The notes beneath the pieces are model-generated. The model saw only the letters and a list, made by a program, of their open reading frames with translations, did not search any database and was not told the origin of the DNA. A DNA stretch of 64,000 bases from Apodemus sylvaticus (lineage: Eukaryota > Chordata > Mammalia > Rodentia > Muridae), in NCBI RefSeq assembly GCF_947179515.1, contig NC_067480.1, forward strand, positions 8,117,501 to 8,181,500, given 5' to 3'. Both the position numbers and the translations under genes were made by a program. Shown here piece after piece: positions 33,173 to 42,555 of the stretch (within the stretch, counting starts at the first letter, position 1; each line of letters starts with the position of its first letter).

Positions 33173-33690
33173 GTAAGACACATTGTGTGTGTGTGATATG
33201 TACGCAACCTATCTGATATTACATAAGATACATTTCAGGTGTGTGTGTGTGTGTGTGATGTGTGAGAGAGATGTGTGTGCGTGCATGCTATCTGATATTA
33301 GGTAAGACACATTTCAAGTGTGTGTGATGTGTGTGTGTGAGAGAGGGGGGAGAGAGGTGTGTATGTGTGTGTGATATGTACACAATCTATCTGATATTAG
33401 GTAAGACACAGTCCAAATGTGTGTGTGTATGTGTGTGGTGTGCAACCTTTCTGATATTAGGTAAGACACATTTCAAGTATATGTGTGTGTGTGTGGGGGG
33501 GTGAGATGTGTGTGTATGTGACCTATCTGATATTAGGTAAGACACATTTCAAGTGTGTGTGTATGTATGTGTGTGTGATGTACGTACAGATATGTACACA
33601 ATCTGATATTAGGTAAAACATATTCCAAATGTGTGTATGTGTACGTGATGTGTGTACAACCTATCTGATATTAGGTAAGACACATTTCAA

Positions 33691-33772
<82 letters not shown>

Positions 33773-34006
33773 AGAGATGTGAGTGTGAGAGATATGTGTG
33801 TGTGACCTATCTGATGTTAGGTAAAACACATTTCAAGTGTGTGTGCATGTGTAAGTGTGTGTATGTGTGTGTATATGACCTACCCAAAATTAGATAAGGC
33901 AAATTTCAAGTGTGTGTGTGTGTGTATGTGTGTGTCTGTGATACGTGTGTGCATGTGTGTGATATGTGCACATGACCAACTGATATCAGGTAAAACACAT
34001 TTTAAA

Positions 34007-34038
<32 letters not shown>
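33173..34038 (+). repeat. Tandem array of the exon 5 / intron 5 junction with TG-rich spacers
   Basis: The end of exon 5 and its donor (CTATCCGATATTAG, then GTAAGACA) recur about ten times as CTATCTGATATTAG with GTAAGACACATTTCAAG, each followed by a (TG)n-type spacer. Positions matching the donor GT are 33173 (real), 33223, 33302, 33401, 33461, 33537, 33613, 33675, 33821, 33894 and 33990. Copies at 33223 and 33894 have AT instead of GT; five keep GTAAGA and three have GTAAAA. Spacers include G runs (about 33345, 33495) and a (GA)n at about 33728-33762. Spacing varies from 50 to 146 bases. Confidence 0.97.
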
Positions 34039-34040
<2 letters not shown>

Positions 34041-36596
34041 ACAGCTCCCACCCCCAGCTGCCTCTGACTAAATGCAATTATGTCTTTGCTTATGTCTATG
34101 CTCTCTGTGTAATGACTTAACTGATGGCCCCTCACTGTGGCAATCAGCGTGATATTATCCTGCCAGAGTGGAATTATAGGAGAATGATATAAACCTTATG
34201 GTTCCTACAAGGATGAATATTAAGTTGAACAACCTATACATAGCACAGCCACATTGATTACCCTAGATGTTGAAGAACTAGATTGTTTTACCACCTTATT
34301 TGACTTATTAACATTACTACTAATATAATTTTAATAATACTTTCACATACAAACAGCCAAGAGAAGTCTTGTTACTGTTCACAACATCTGCTTGTCTTAG
34401 ATTTTAACTCAAGGATGTGGTCCAGTCTATATAATAATGTTACTATTTTGACATAATATCTGAATATGATAGATTTTAACACCCCAAGTGGCAATGGCTT
34501 ATGGGACTTTCTTGACCTGCTGTCTCAGTTCTTTTTTTTTTTATCGTTAGATCAGAATACCCAAGCTGGGTTTTTGTAAAGCAAAGAAGTTCATTGTGCT
34601 TTGCCTAGAGCTTCATGAATGGAATGCTGGTGACTGGATCGTAGTACACCATGGGAGAGAAACAGAGAGGGAGCATCTGCAGAGTTGATCATTGGTGAGG
34701 CAGGGGCCCGACAAGAGTCAGTGACTTAGGTCGCTCTTTCTACAACGAGCTATTCTCACGGGGACTGAGCAGCCTGTCACGAGAACCACACCGATCTCTT
34801 CCGAGGGTGATGGCCTCCGTGACCTAGCTCCCATCCATTCTCCCAGCATGCTTCTTGCTCACCAGCTTTGAGGGCCACACTCACACGACCTAACCAGTGG
34901 AGAGTGGATTAGAGGCTGGATGACCTTATCCGGCCGGTTAAACTCACCATGTTTGCAATGGTTGCCACTTCGAGGAGTTATGTATTAGTCATCCTTTCCC
35001 GAGACGGATCCATTCCAATCTCCAGTGGCTATCGGAAACCATAGACTACTTCATACCCCACATATGTTATGATTTTTTCCGATATATACAAATCTATGAT
35101 GAAATTCATTTTATACAGTAGGCATAGTAAGTAATAAAGATGAAGAACACCAACTAATAAAATAGAATAGATTGTAATAGTATAATATAGTAAGAGGCTG
35201 TTTAAAATGCACTGAATTATTTATTTCTGGAATTTTCCATTTGATAGATTTGGATTCAGTTGACTGTGGGACACTGAAACCCTGGGAAGGCAAACCTCTG
35301 GTGTGGGAGGCGCCTGTTGCAGACTTGTTTTGACTCTGTTCCCTTGACTCTGAGTTCTTAGGAATTCCTCGACTTCATTCATAAAGAGCTACACCATGCT
35401 CCTGGGGTTTTGATATCTAAATATGATTAAACCAAAATTAAATAAGCATTGAAAATGGATCTTGGCAAAGGCCTGAAGTGGCGTTTGGTAAATTTACTCT
35501 GTTTCTTTGTGTTTGCAAACACGTTATATCACATCGCATCAGGTGACTTTGTAATCTCCGTGAACTCCACTTAATCGCCTATTTTCCGGTGGTTGGACTA
35601 GTCTTTAAGCTCTCCAGACTCAGATCAGATATGCTCCTTTATTGTAATCCTGAAGCAGCTGTCCGGCCAGTGTAAGGCCACCCTACACTGGGTGGTGGGT
35701 GGGCTGAACTGGCCTCACTGAAGGAAGCTGGCTCATCTAATACCTCATGGAGGTAAAGGGGAACTTTGACAGTAAAGACCCCCTTTCTCGTGGTGTGTGT
35801 GTGTGTGTGTAGTCTGATGGACTAGAAGTTAAGCACAAACTGATTTCAAATTGAATGAGATAGGACTGTTTGCTGCAAGAATGGGAAACCTAACTGAGAT
35901 TAATCTTAGGAAAGAGGCATGAGGTGTTGCTGTTCCTATGATAAAAACATGCCTGCCTTTAGCTCTGGTCTTTGGTATGTCCCTATTGGTCTGTGGAGAA
36001 ACAGTGCCCTGGAATCTCTGTTTCAGTTCTCCACATCTGACTAGGAACTTGTGGCCCTCAGAAGAAATGTGGCCAGTACAAGTTGGGGGAGGGTGGGGGC
36101 TGTTGATGAGGGCCAGCCCCAGATTAGCACAGTCTCCAGACAAAACAGGATGGCTGCCTCTCATTCCCGGGGTAGACTCACTGGTGCTCCCTGCAGATAT
36201 CCTGGTGTCTGCCCCGCATCGTACAGATCCAGCTAGGATGAACTGGCAAACAATGTGGCCATCTTACTCAACTATAAATCCTCTCATGGGCGGGTGGCTC
36301 TCCTTAAAGGCTATGGTGACAGCGGAGCCCGCCCTCCTGGGTGGCACGGCAACCTTTCTGTTCAGCTTCTTTTGTTTCATTAGTTTGGACTCAGTGAGGT
36401 CTGAATCCAGCACTTCAGGATCCCACAGGTGTTCAGAGCGTGGGGAAACAGACTTCATTGTGTGTGCAGTCAATGGAGAGGGCCCTTGATTATGCAACAG
36501 AGGAAATGACTTTTTATTGTAGTTCTTGTTCAAACCTCTGAATAGGTCAGTGAGAAAGACTTTTTATTTTTTTTTAAAATATTGATAAATCAGTTA
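34039..36596. other. Intron 5, mostly unrecognised; worn dispersed repeat at about 34540-34980
   Basis: tgtaaagcaaagaagttcat to ttgctcaccagctttgaggg resembles an old dispersed repeat with a pattern like that at 39975. A short (GT)n lies near 35792-35810. A 183-codon frame at 35938-36489 has a hydrophobic N-terminus but no homology I recognise. Confidence 0.4.
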
Positions 36597-36679
36597 GTTT
36601 ATCTATCTCTATTATCTATCAATCATCTATCTATTACCTATCTAATCATCTATCATCTATGTCTGTTGGTCTGTCTATC

Positions 36680-36731
<52 letters not shown>

Positions 36732-36845
36732 ATCTATTATCTGTCTGTTTTTCAGTCAGCCTGTTTGTCTGCCTGCCTGTCTGCCTGCCTGTCTGTCTGT
36801 CTGCCTGCCTGTCTGTCTGTCTTTTAGTCTGTCTGTCTATGTGTA
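36597..36845 (+). repeat. (TATC)n and (TGTC/TGCC)n compound tetranucleotide tract
   Basis: TATC-type units with breaks (about 36597-36660), a cleaner (CTAT)n block at about 36674-36733, then CTGT/CTGC units to about 36840. Two related tetramers are joined by point change. Confidence 0.94.
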
Positions 36846-36849
36846 CCTG

Positions 36850-37350
36850 TCATGGCATACTTGTCAGAGACAACTTATGGGGGTTCCTCCTTCTACCACA
36901 TGTGTCCTTTGAACTCAGGTCACCCAGGCTTGGCAGCAAGCCCCCTTCCTCACCGAGCCTGCTCGCCCGCTCTGCATGAGTTCCTTGAGGTTTGCTTTAT
37001 GGCTTAGCACGTGCTGTATCCTAGAGAATATCCCATAGAAGATCAGGCCAGTAAGGTGCTGGTTTTTTGTTTTGATATTTTTTCTTCTTGCTTTTGCTTT
37101 TTTGTTTTTCCCTTATGTCTGTGGTACACGTCTCTGCATATGCATGCTCACATATGTGTGAGTGCAGATGGAGGTCAGAGGTCGGTGTCAGGTGCCTTCT
37201 TTGACCTGATCTATTACAGCAAGGCCTGCCAGTTTGTCCTGGGGATGCAGCGTCCCCTCTCAAGTGCTGGGATTTCAGATGGGCAGCCATGTCGTCCAGA
37301 TTTAATTCTTTACCCTTGCATGGCAACTGCTTTCTCTACTGAGCCATCTC
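36850..37350 (-). mobile_element. tRNA-derived SINE fragments (B3/RSINE class), antisense
   Basis: About 36862-36972 (gtcagagacaacttatgggg, cttggcagcaagcccccttc) and about 37136-37350 (gagtgcagatggaggtcaga, actgagccatctcaccaa) each look like worn antisense copies. Confidence 0.55.
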
Positions 37351-37514
37351 ACCAAACCTCCCACCGAGTTTTTAACATGTTTTAATTTTTTTCTTTTTTC
37401 TCAGTGGAACTAGAGATGGGACTTAGAGTGTGCCGCTGAAGGGAGGAACAAACCGTGAGCCTCTCTAAGTTGGCCTTGATGGCTTTGAACCAGCTCACTC
37501 AGCTCAAGGCAGGC

Positions 37515-37554
<40 letters not shown>
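37515..37554 (+). repeat. (TG)n microsatellite
   Basis: About 20 uninterrupted TG units, directly ahead of an antisense B1, in the place of its A-rich tail. Confidence 0.97.
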
Positions 37555-37557
<3 letters not shown>

Positions 37558-37692
37558 CGAGACAGGGTTTCTCTGTGTAGCCCTGGCTGTCCTGGAACTC
37601 ACTCTGTAGACCAGGCTGGCCTCGAACTTAGAAATCCGCTGCCTCTGCCTCCCAAGTGCTGGGATCAATGGCGTACGACACCACTGCCCGAG
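37555..37692 (-). mobile_element. B1 SINE, antisense
   Basis: tttcgagacagggtttctct, gtagaccaggctggcctcga and ccaagtgctgggatcaatgg. Confidence 0.95.
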
Positions 37693-38049
37693 GCCTTGTG
37701 ATTGGACTTCCTGAGCAGCTGAGATTATTAACCAGGACTGGCTTAAAGACACATTCTTATATTTTCTTTCTCCTTTTGAAGAAAGAGATAGGTAGGTAGG
37801 TAGATAGATAGATATGACAGAGAAACAGAGAAAGACAGAAAGCACCAGCCTTCTGAAAATAACACGGCTTTAACTAAATTTTAAATTCCTTTTAATATTT
37901 TGAATCTCATTCTTTTGTGACTAGTTGATACTGGTGTTCCATTTATGATAATGATATAAAACTTTCTAGAAAAATGTCAGTACTGGCTTATGTTTATGAT
38001 ATCTACAGGGGAAAAATTTTAAGGGACATACTGGAAAGTTCTTACATGT
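37693..38049. other. Intron 5, no recognised element
   Basis: AT-rich, with a short (GATA)n-like run at about 37788-37814. Confidence 0.5.
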
Positions 38050-38260
38050 AATAAATAGATTCAGCAGCATTGTAGGATACAAGACACAGAAAGCTCAATT
38101 ACATTTCTGTTTATTAATAGAGAGAATGCAGAAACTGAAATGAAAAAAACCACAATACCTTTTACAGTTGCTCCAAAAAATGAAATACTAGCTCCGTACA
38201 GGACCTGTGTATTGAAAATTGCAAAATGCTCGTGAAAAATCCGATAAGACCTGAACAAAT
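38050..38260 (+). mobile_element. Ancient L1 ORF2 fragment, sense
   Basis: cagcattgtaggatacaaga, gctcaattacatttctgttt, accttttacagttgctccaa and gtattgaaaattgcaaaatg follow, in order, the reverse-transcriptase region of old mammalian L1 ORF2. The frame is broken. Confidence 0.7.
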
Positions 38261-38649
38261 GAGGACGCATGACTCTGCTCATCTGTCAGGAGTCTTAGTG
38301 TGCTAAAGGTCCATGTGCTCTGAAATGATTTCTAGATTTAAATGAAATTCCTGTTACTGTCTTAGCGGAGACTTAGCACGAGCAAGTCAATTCCTGGGCT
38401 CAGGAGGCAGCCCGAGGGTAGGAGAGCTTCCTGAGCGACCATGAAGACTTCAGCCCCTGTAAAAATCTCAGATTGTCCACTGGCTCCTGTAACTGTGGTG
38501 CGGGGTGATGGGTAATCTTGGTTGTCAACCGTGGTGGACAGAGGAGCACCTAGGCAGCTGGTAAACCACACCTGCACGTGTGTGAGGGCATTTCCCTTGC
38601 GGGCGCCACAGCAGGCTGGGCGCCAATGGAACACTGGGAAAAGGAGGCA
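38261..38649. other. Intron 5, no recognised element
   Basis: About 390 bases of unrecognised intron. Confidence 0.5.
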
Positions 38650-39035
38650 CAGTCTTCATATCTTTCCTCACACACTCTTTGTCTCACTGTTTCTCTCTCA
38701 CACACTGTCTCTTGTCCTCCTTCTTGCTCTATTACTCTCTTGCTCTTGCCCTCCCTCCCTCCCTTCTTTTCTCTCTCCTTTCCTCCCTTCTTCCCTCCTT
38801 CCCTCTTTCCTTCCTTCCCTCTCTCCTTCCCTTTCTCCCTCCCTCCCTCTTTCCTTCTTTCCCTTCCTCCCTCTTTCCTTCCCTCCTTCCCTCTCTCTTT
38901 CCTTCACTCTCCCCGTCCTCCCTCCCTCCCTCCCTTCTTTTCTCTCTCCTTTCCTCCCTTCCTCTGTCCTTCCCTCTTTCCTTCCTTCCCTCTCTCCTTC
39001 CCTTCCTCCCTCCCTCCCTTCTTCCTGCCACAATG
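38650..39035 (+). repeat. Long polypyrimidine tract, (CCCT/TTCC)n, internally duplicated
   Basis: Almost pure C/T from about 38725 to 39028. A block with cccttcttttctctctcctt at 38761 returns at 38932, an offset of 171 bases, with most neighbours conserved. Proline/serine-rich open frames here are by-products. Confidence 0.95.
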
Positions 39036-39839
39036 TGATCCTCTCTGCTCTGCTGCCTGGTCTTTGCTGTGGTGGCCTAAGATCTCTGAGGTAAGGGCTA
39101 AGGAGAATCTTCCCCCCCTTAAGTTATTTGCTCAGGCAAGAGACCCCGCATCCTGGAGCAAACACACAAGGATTAGTGCAGGGACTGTAGAGAAGAACTC
39201 TCAGAACTTAACATTCAAGAACAGAGCTCCAAACTGAAAAGGGACAGACTCTCCATAGAGTCAGAGAACAAAGACAGAAGAGATGTTCAGCATCACCTTT
39301 GGCCTTGCAAAATGGTGAAGTGAAGATCAGGGCCAGTCCCCGGTGTTGGCAAGATGACCCAGTGAGTAAAAACACTGCGTATGCACATCTGAGCTGGAAG
39401 GAATGAACCAGGTCTTGAAAGTTGTTCTCTGGTCTCCACAAACACTCCATGCTGTGTTGGCTTGGATCTCCTGCTGTCTGGAGAATAACCTTACCAGGAG
39501 TCTGTCAAAGCAGGAACTGGTTTTTATTGTATCTGTCTTTTGTTTATATAGGGTTGAGGAACAGGGTGGAGATTTCTGATGAGTTGAGATGGGGGTGGGG
39601 AAGGGTAACAGAGGGTGTGGGGTGTCTGACAGAGCCAATGAAGTTATTCTACATCAGCTGTAGGTAGGCAAAGGCTGGCTTAAGCAAGTCATGCTGAGTC
39701 TTTCTCAAGCAAAAGTGAATGACAGGTCTCTAAAATTGAGACAAGGCTCAGGCTCCCTCACTAGGCCTCAGTATCTAACTGAATAAGGCCCAACACTCAC
39801 GGACTTTGGGCAGCATCCCCAGACTCTCATGAGCCCGGA
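39036..39839. other. Intron 5, no recognised element
   Basis: About 800 bases with no recognised repeat. Confidence 0.5.
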
Positions 39840-40550
39840 TGTCACTGAACAACTGGCTAAACACAGAAGATTGTGATATACTTACTGTGTGGACCACTGC
39901 TCAGTCACAAAAGCAAACAGACCGCCAGTTGGATGAGCCTTCAGGGGCATTGTGCTGAGTGAAGAAAGCTATGGGTGAGCTCTGCATTACTATAGCAAAT
40001 GCCGGGCGTAATTCGGTTTACAGGGAGAAAAGGTTCGTTTTAACTCAGACCTCAGGGATTTCAGTCTGTGGTTGCTTGGCCCCTTTCCTTTGAGCCTAGA
40101 TGGTTCATAACAGTGGGAGTTTGCGGCAAACCAACAGGTCCACCTTATGGATAGGGATGAAAAGACCCAAGCTTTGTAATTCTCTTCACAGGCTTGTGAG
40201 TAGTGACCTACAGCTTCTCATGAGGCCTCACCTCAAGAGCAGCCACCACCTCCAATATCAGTAACGTGGGCCTCAGCTGCTACCGCAAGGGCCTCCTCTG
40301 GGAGACATTTCAAATCCAAGCCACAGCAGAATCCAGTTCCAAACATTGCACTATGTGTGATGCCCTTTGTAACATTTTAAATAAAAACAACCGTAGTAAC
40401 AGAGAACAGGATTGGAGTGGTTGCCTGAGGTTATGTTTGGGGGCAGTGGATAAGGGGGTTTCCGGGGACCTAAGCAGAAGGCACAACAGTGCGGAGCTTG
40501 ATACACACGCTGTTGTGTGACACTTCCTGAGGAATCTTAAACACTCCACA
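39840..40550 (+). mobile_element. Ancient L1 3' end, sense, split by another old repeat
   Basis: ggaccactgctcagtcacaa, ttggatgagccttcaggggc and gtgctgagtgaagaaagct (39840-39970) match the 3' region of old L1s. The order resumes at about 40380 with acagagaacaggattggagt and ggttgcctgaggttatgttt. The part between (about 39975-40375) is an old dispersed repeat (gtttacagggagaaaaggtt, ggcctcacctcaagagcagc). Confidence 0.65.
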
Positions 40551-41041
40551 CAGGGAACTGAGGACAGGCCAAAGTAACAATACTACCAAATCCAGCGTGG
40601 TGAAGCAATGAGTTTATTGGGGCTACTTACAGGAGTAGGGCTGACGGTTAATTACAGGGGCAGGGATGACTCAAAGGCAGTGTCCTCACCGAAAGCCCAC
40701 ACAGTGTGAGTGATGGCTCATAAAATCGGGAGACATGGGAGCACACTGTGAGACTTGCACACAGCTTAGATCAAATAGTCTAGTCCAGGCAGCTCAGCTC
40801 TGGGGCTCCTCACATGTCCTTTCTACCCCTGGGGGAAGGATAGGCTTTGCACCTCTATTTAGTTTCAGGGACTTTCTGAGACTTACAAGCTGTTTGCTTC
40901 ATGAGTTAAAAGAGCCTCCCTTCAAGATGAAATATTTCAATTTGGAGGAAATGGGTACAAGTGAGAGACTATCGGTAGGCCTCGGAAATCCAATTAAGAA
41001 CACACCAGTGTTAAATCTTATTTGCAATATTATAATATTTG
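40551..41041. other. Intron 5, probable dispersed repeat
   Basis: aagcaatgagtttattgggg, caggggcagggatgactcaa and gggactttctgagacttaca look like a mouse dispersed repeat I have seen but cannot name. Confidence 0.35.
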
Positions 41042-41442
41042 AAATGGGGTCTCAGGTAGCCTAGGCTGACCTTAAACTCACTATATAGCATCCCGCCTCT
41101 GTCTCCTGAGTGCTGAGGTTATTGTTATATATCACCAAATTATTTTGCTTGGCCTTTTTTCCCCTTCACTTTGTTTACTTAGTAGGGTAGAGGGCAAGAA
41201 AGCTGTAAGGAGGTCAGAGGGCAGCCTGGGGGAGTTGGTTCTCTCCTTCCTCCCTGTGAGCTCCAGAGATGGAGTTCAGATCAGCAGGCTTGGCAGCAAA
41301 ACCCACCAAGCCATCTTGATGCCCACCCACTCCTCTGTAATAGAAGTTCACGCGTAGCTCAGGATGGCCTTGAACTTGTAATCCTTCTGCCTCAGCCTAC
41401 TGACTACTGCCTCTGGGAATACAGACTATTACCACTATGACT
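41042..41442 (-). mobile_element. Old B1/B4 and B3 fragments, antisense
   Basis: About 41042-41132 (atggggtctcaggtagccta) and 41352-41442 (tcaggatggccttgaacttg) are worn B1-like; about 41180-41330 (aggtcagagggcagcctggg, cagcaggcttggcagcaa) is worn B3-like. Confidence 0.55.
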
Positions 41443-41462
41443 GCCTCCTTCTTTTTAAAAAA

Positions 41463-41508
<46 letters not shown>
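41463..41508 (+). repeat. (ATCT)n microsatellite
   Basis: About 11 uninterrupted ATCT units, in the position of the A-rich tail of the following antisense B2 composite. Confidence 0.96.
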
Positions 41509-41511
41509 ATG

Positions 41512-41936
41512 TATATATGAGTGCATTGTAGTTATACTGATGGTTGTGAGCCATCACGTGGTTTCTGGGAATTTTAATTCTCTGCTCGCTCCAGTCATGA
41601 CCCCCTACCCCCCACCCCCACCCCGGTCTGGTTGGCCCACTCCCTCTGGTCTAAAGATTTATTTATTTATTTATTTATTGTTTTGTTTTGTTTTTTTGAG
41701 ACAGGGTTTCTCTGTAGCCCTGGCTGTCCTGGAACTCACTCTGTAGACCAGGCTGGCCTCTAACTCAGAAATCTGCCTGCCTCTGCCTCCCATGTGCTGG
41801 GATTAAAGGTGTGCGCCACCACCGCCTGGCTAAGATTTATTTATTATTATATCTAAGTACACTGTAGCTGTCTTCAGACACACCAGAACAGGGAGAGCAG
41901 TCAGTGCTCTTAACTGCTGAGCCGCCTCTCTAGCCC
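41512..41936 (-). mobile_element. Two-part B2 composite, antisense, with B1 in the linker
   Basis: Left part (gagtgcattgtagttatact, gccatcacgtggtttctggg), a linker with ctgctcgctccagtcatgac, then aagatttatttatttattta, a B1, and the second B2 part (ctaagtacactgtagctgtc to ctgagccgcctctctagccc) with an internal deletion. Confidence 0.87.
41680..41831 (-). mobile_element. B1 SINE, antisense, nested
   Basis: ttttttgagacagggtttct, gaccaggctggcctctaact and ttaaaggtgtgcgccaccac. aagatttatttatt on both sides marks the target site within the B2 composite. Confidence 0.95.
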
Positions 41937-42104
41937 ATGACTGCCTTCTTAAGGTAGTGATGGATGTGTGTGGCCAGACATCAAGACTGAGGGTCTTCCT
42001 CGTTTGCTTACTAACTTGTCTTTCGCCAGTTTGGCTGGGCTGGGATCTTCTCCCTCTGCCTTCCAGTGCTGGACTTAGAGGCACACACAGATGCAACTAT
42101 TTAT

Positions 42105-42192
42105 TTATTTTTTAAATATACGTGTGGGCATCCAAACTCAGGTCTTTGATCCTGTGCAGCAAATCTTTACTGACTGAACCATCTCTCACTGC
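42105..42192 (-). mobile_element. B3-type SINE fragment, antisense
   Basis: ggcatccaaactcaggtctt and gactgaaccatctctc are the end of a worn antisense B3. Confidence 0.55.
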
Positions 42193-42518
42193 CTTGGGGT
42201 GTTTTTCTTATAAGTGCTTGTGAATCTATAATTATATCCATGAAAATCTCAGTAAAATAAAATTTACTGACTTTAGATGGGGAAAAGGTTAGAACAGTGC
42301 TAAATATATGTGTATGCGTATTATGCACGGATCATTTATATACACAGCCAGACTTCTGAAAAGAGTTGTATGTGACTGATATTTTGCCAGCACACTGAGT
42401 GAAATGATTAATTTGATCATACTGACACACATAGGATACAAGAGAAATACAGGATGATGCTATTAAAAGCTGCCACTTAAAGCATTTTCCTAGGTTATTT
42501 AAGGTCCAGCATTTAATA

Positions 42519-42522
42519 CACA

Positions 42523-42553
<31 letters not shown>

Positions 42554-42555
42554 TC
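42519..42555 (+). repeat. (CA)n microsatellite
   Basis: About 17 CA units with one T interruption. Confidence 0.95.

Noticed and set aside
33223..33990. Array copies as duplicated coding exons
   Set aside because: Each copy holds only about 14 bases of exon 5 and no acceptor site, so none can act as a separate exon.
33157..34038. CRISPR-like array (repeats with spacers of similar size)
   Set aside because: The window is a mammalian intron; repeats derive from the exon 5 boundary and spacers are low-complexity TG sequence of unequal length.
35938..36489. 183-codon frame with a hydrophobic, signal-like N-terminus
   Set aside because: No recognisable domain, no splice or promoter support, and it lies in the middle of intron 5; long frames of this size occur by chance in 64 kb read six ways.
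38522..39237. Pro/Ser/Leu-rich open frames of 119-219 codons and Gly/Glu/Arg-rich frames on the opposite strand
   Set aside because: They come from the C/T tract, which cannot form stop codons in most frames; no homology or conserved start.
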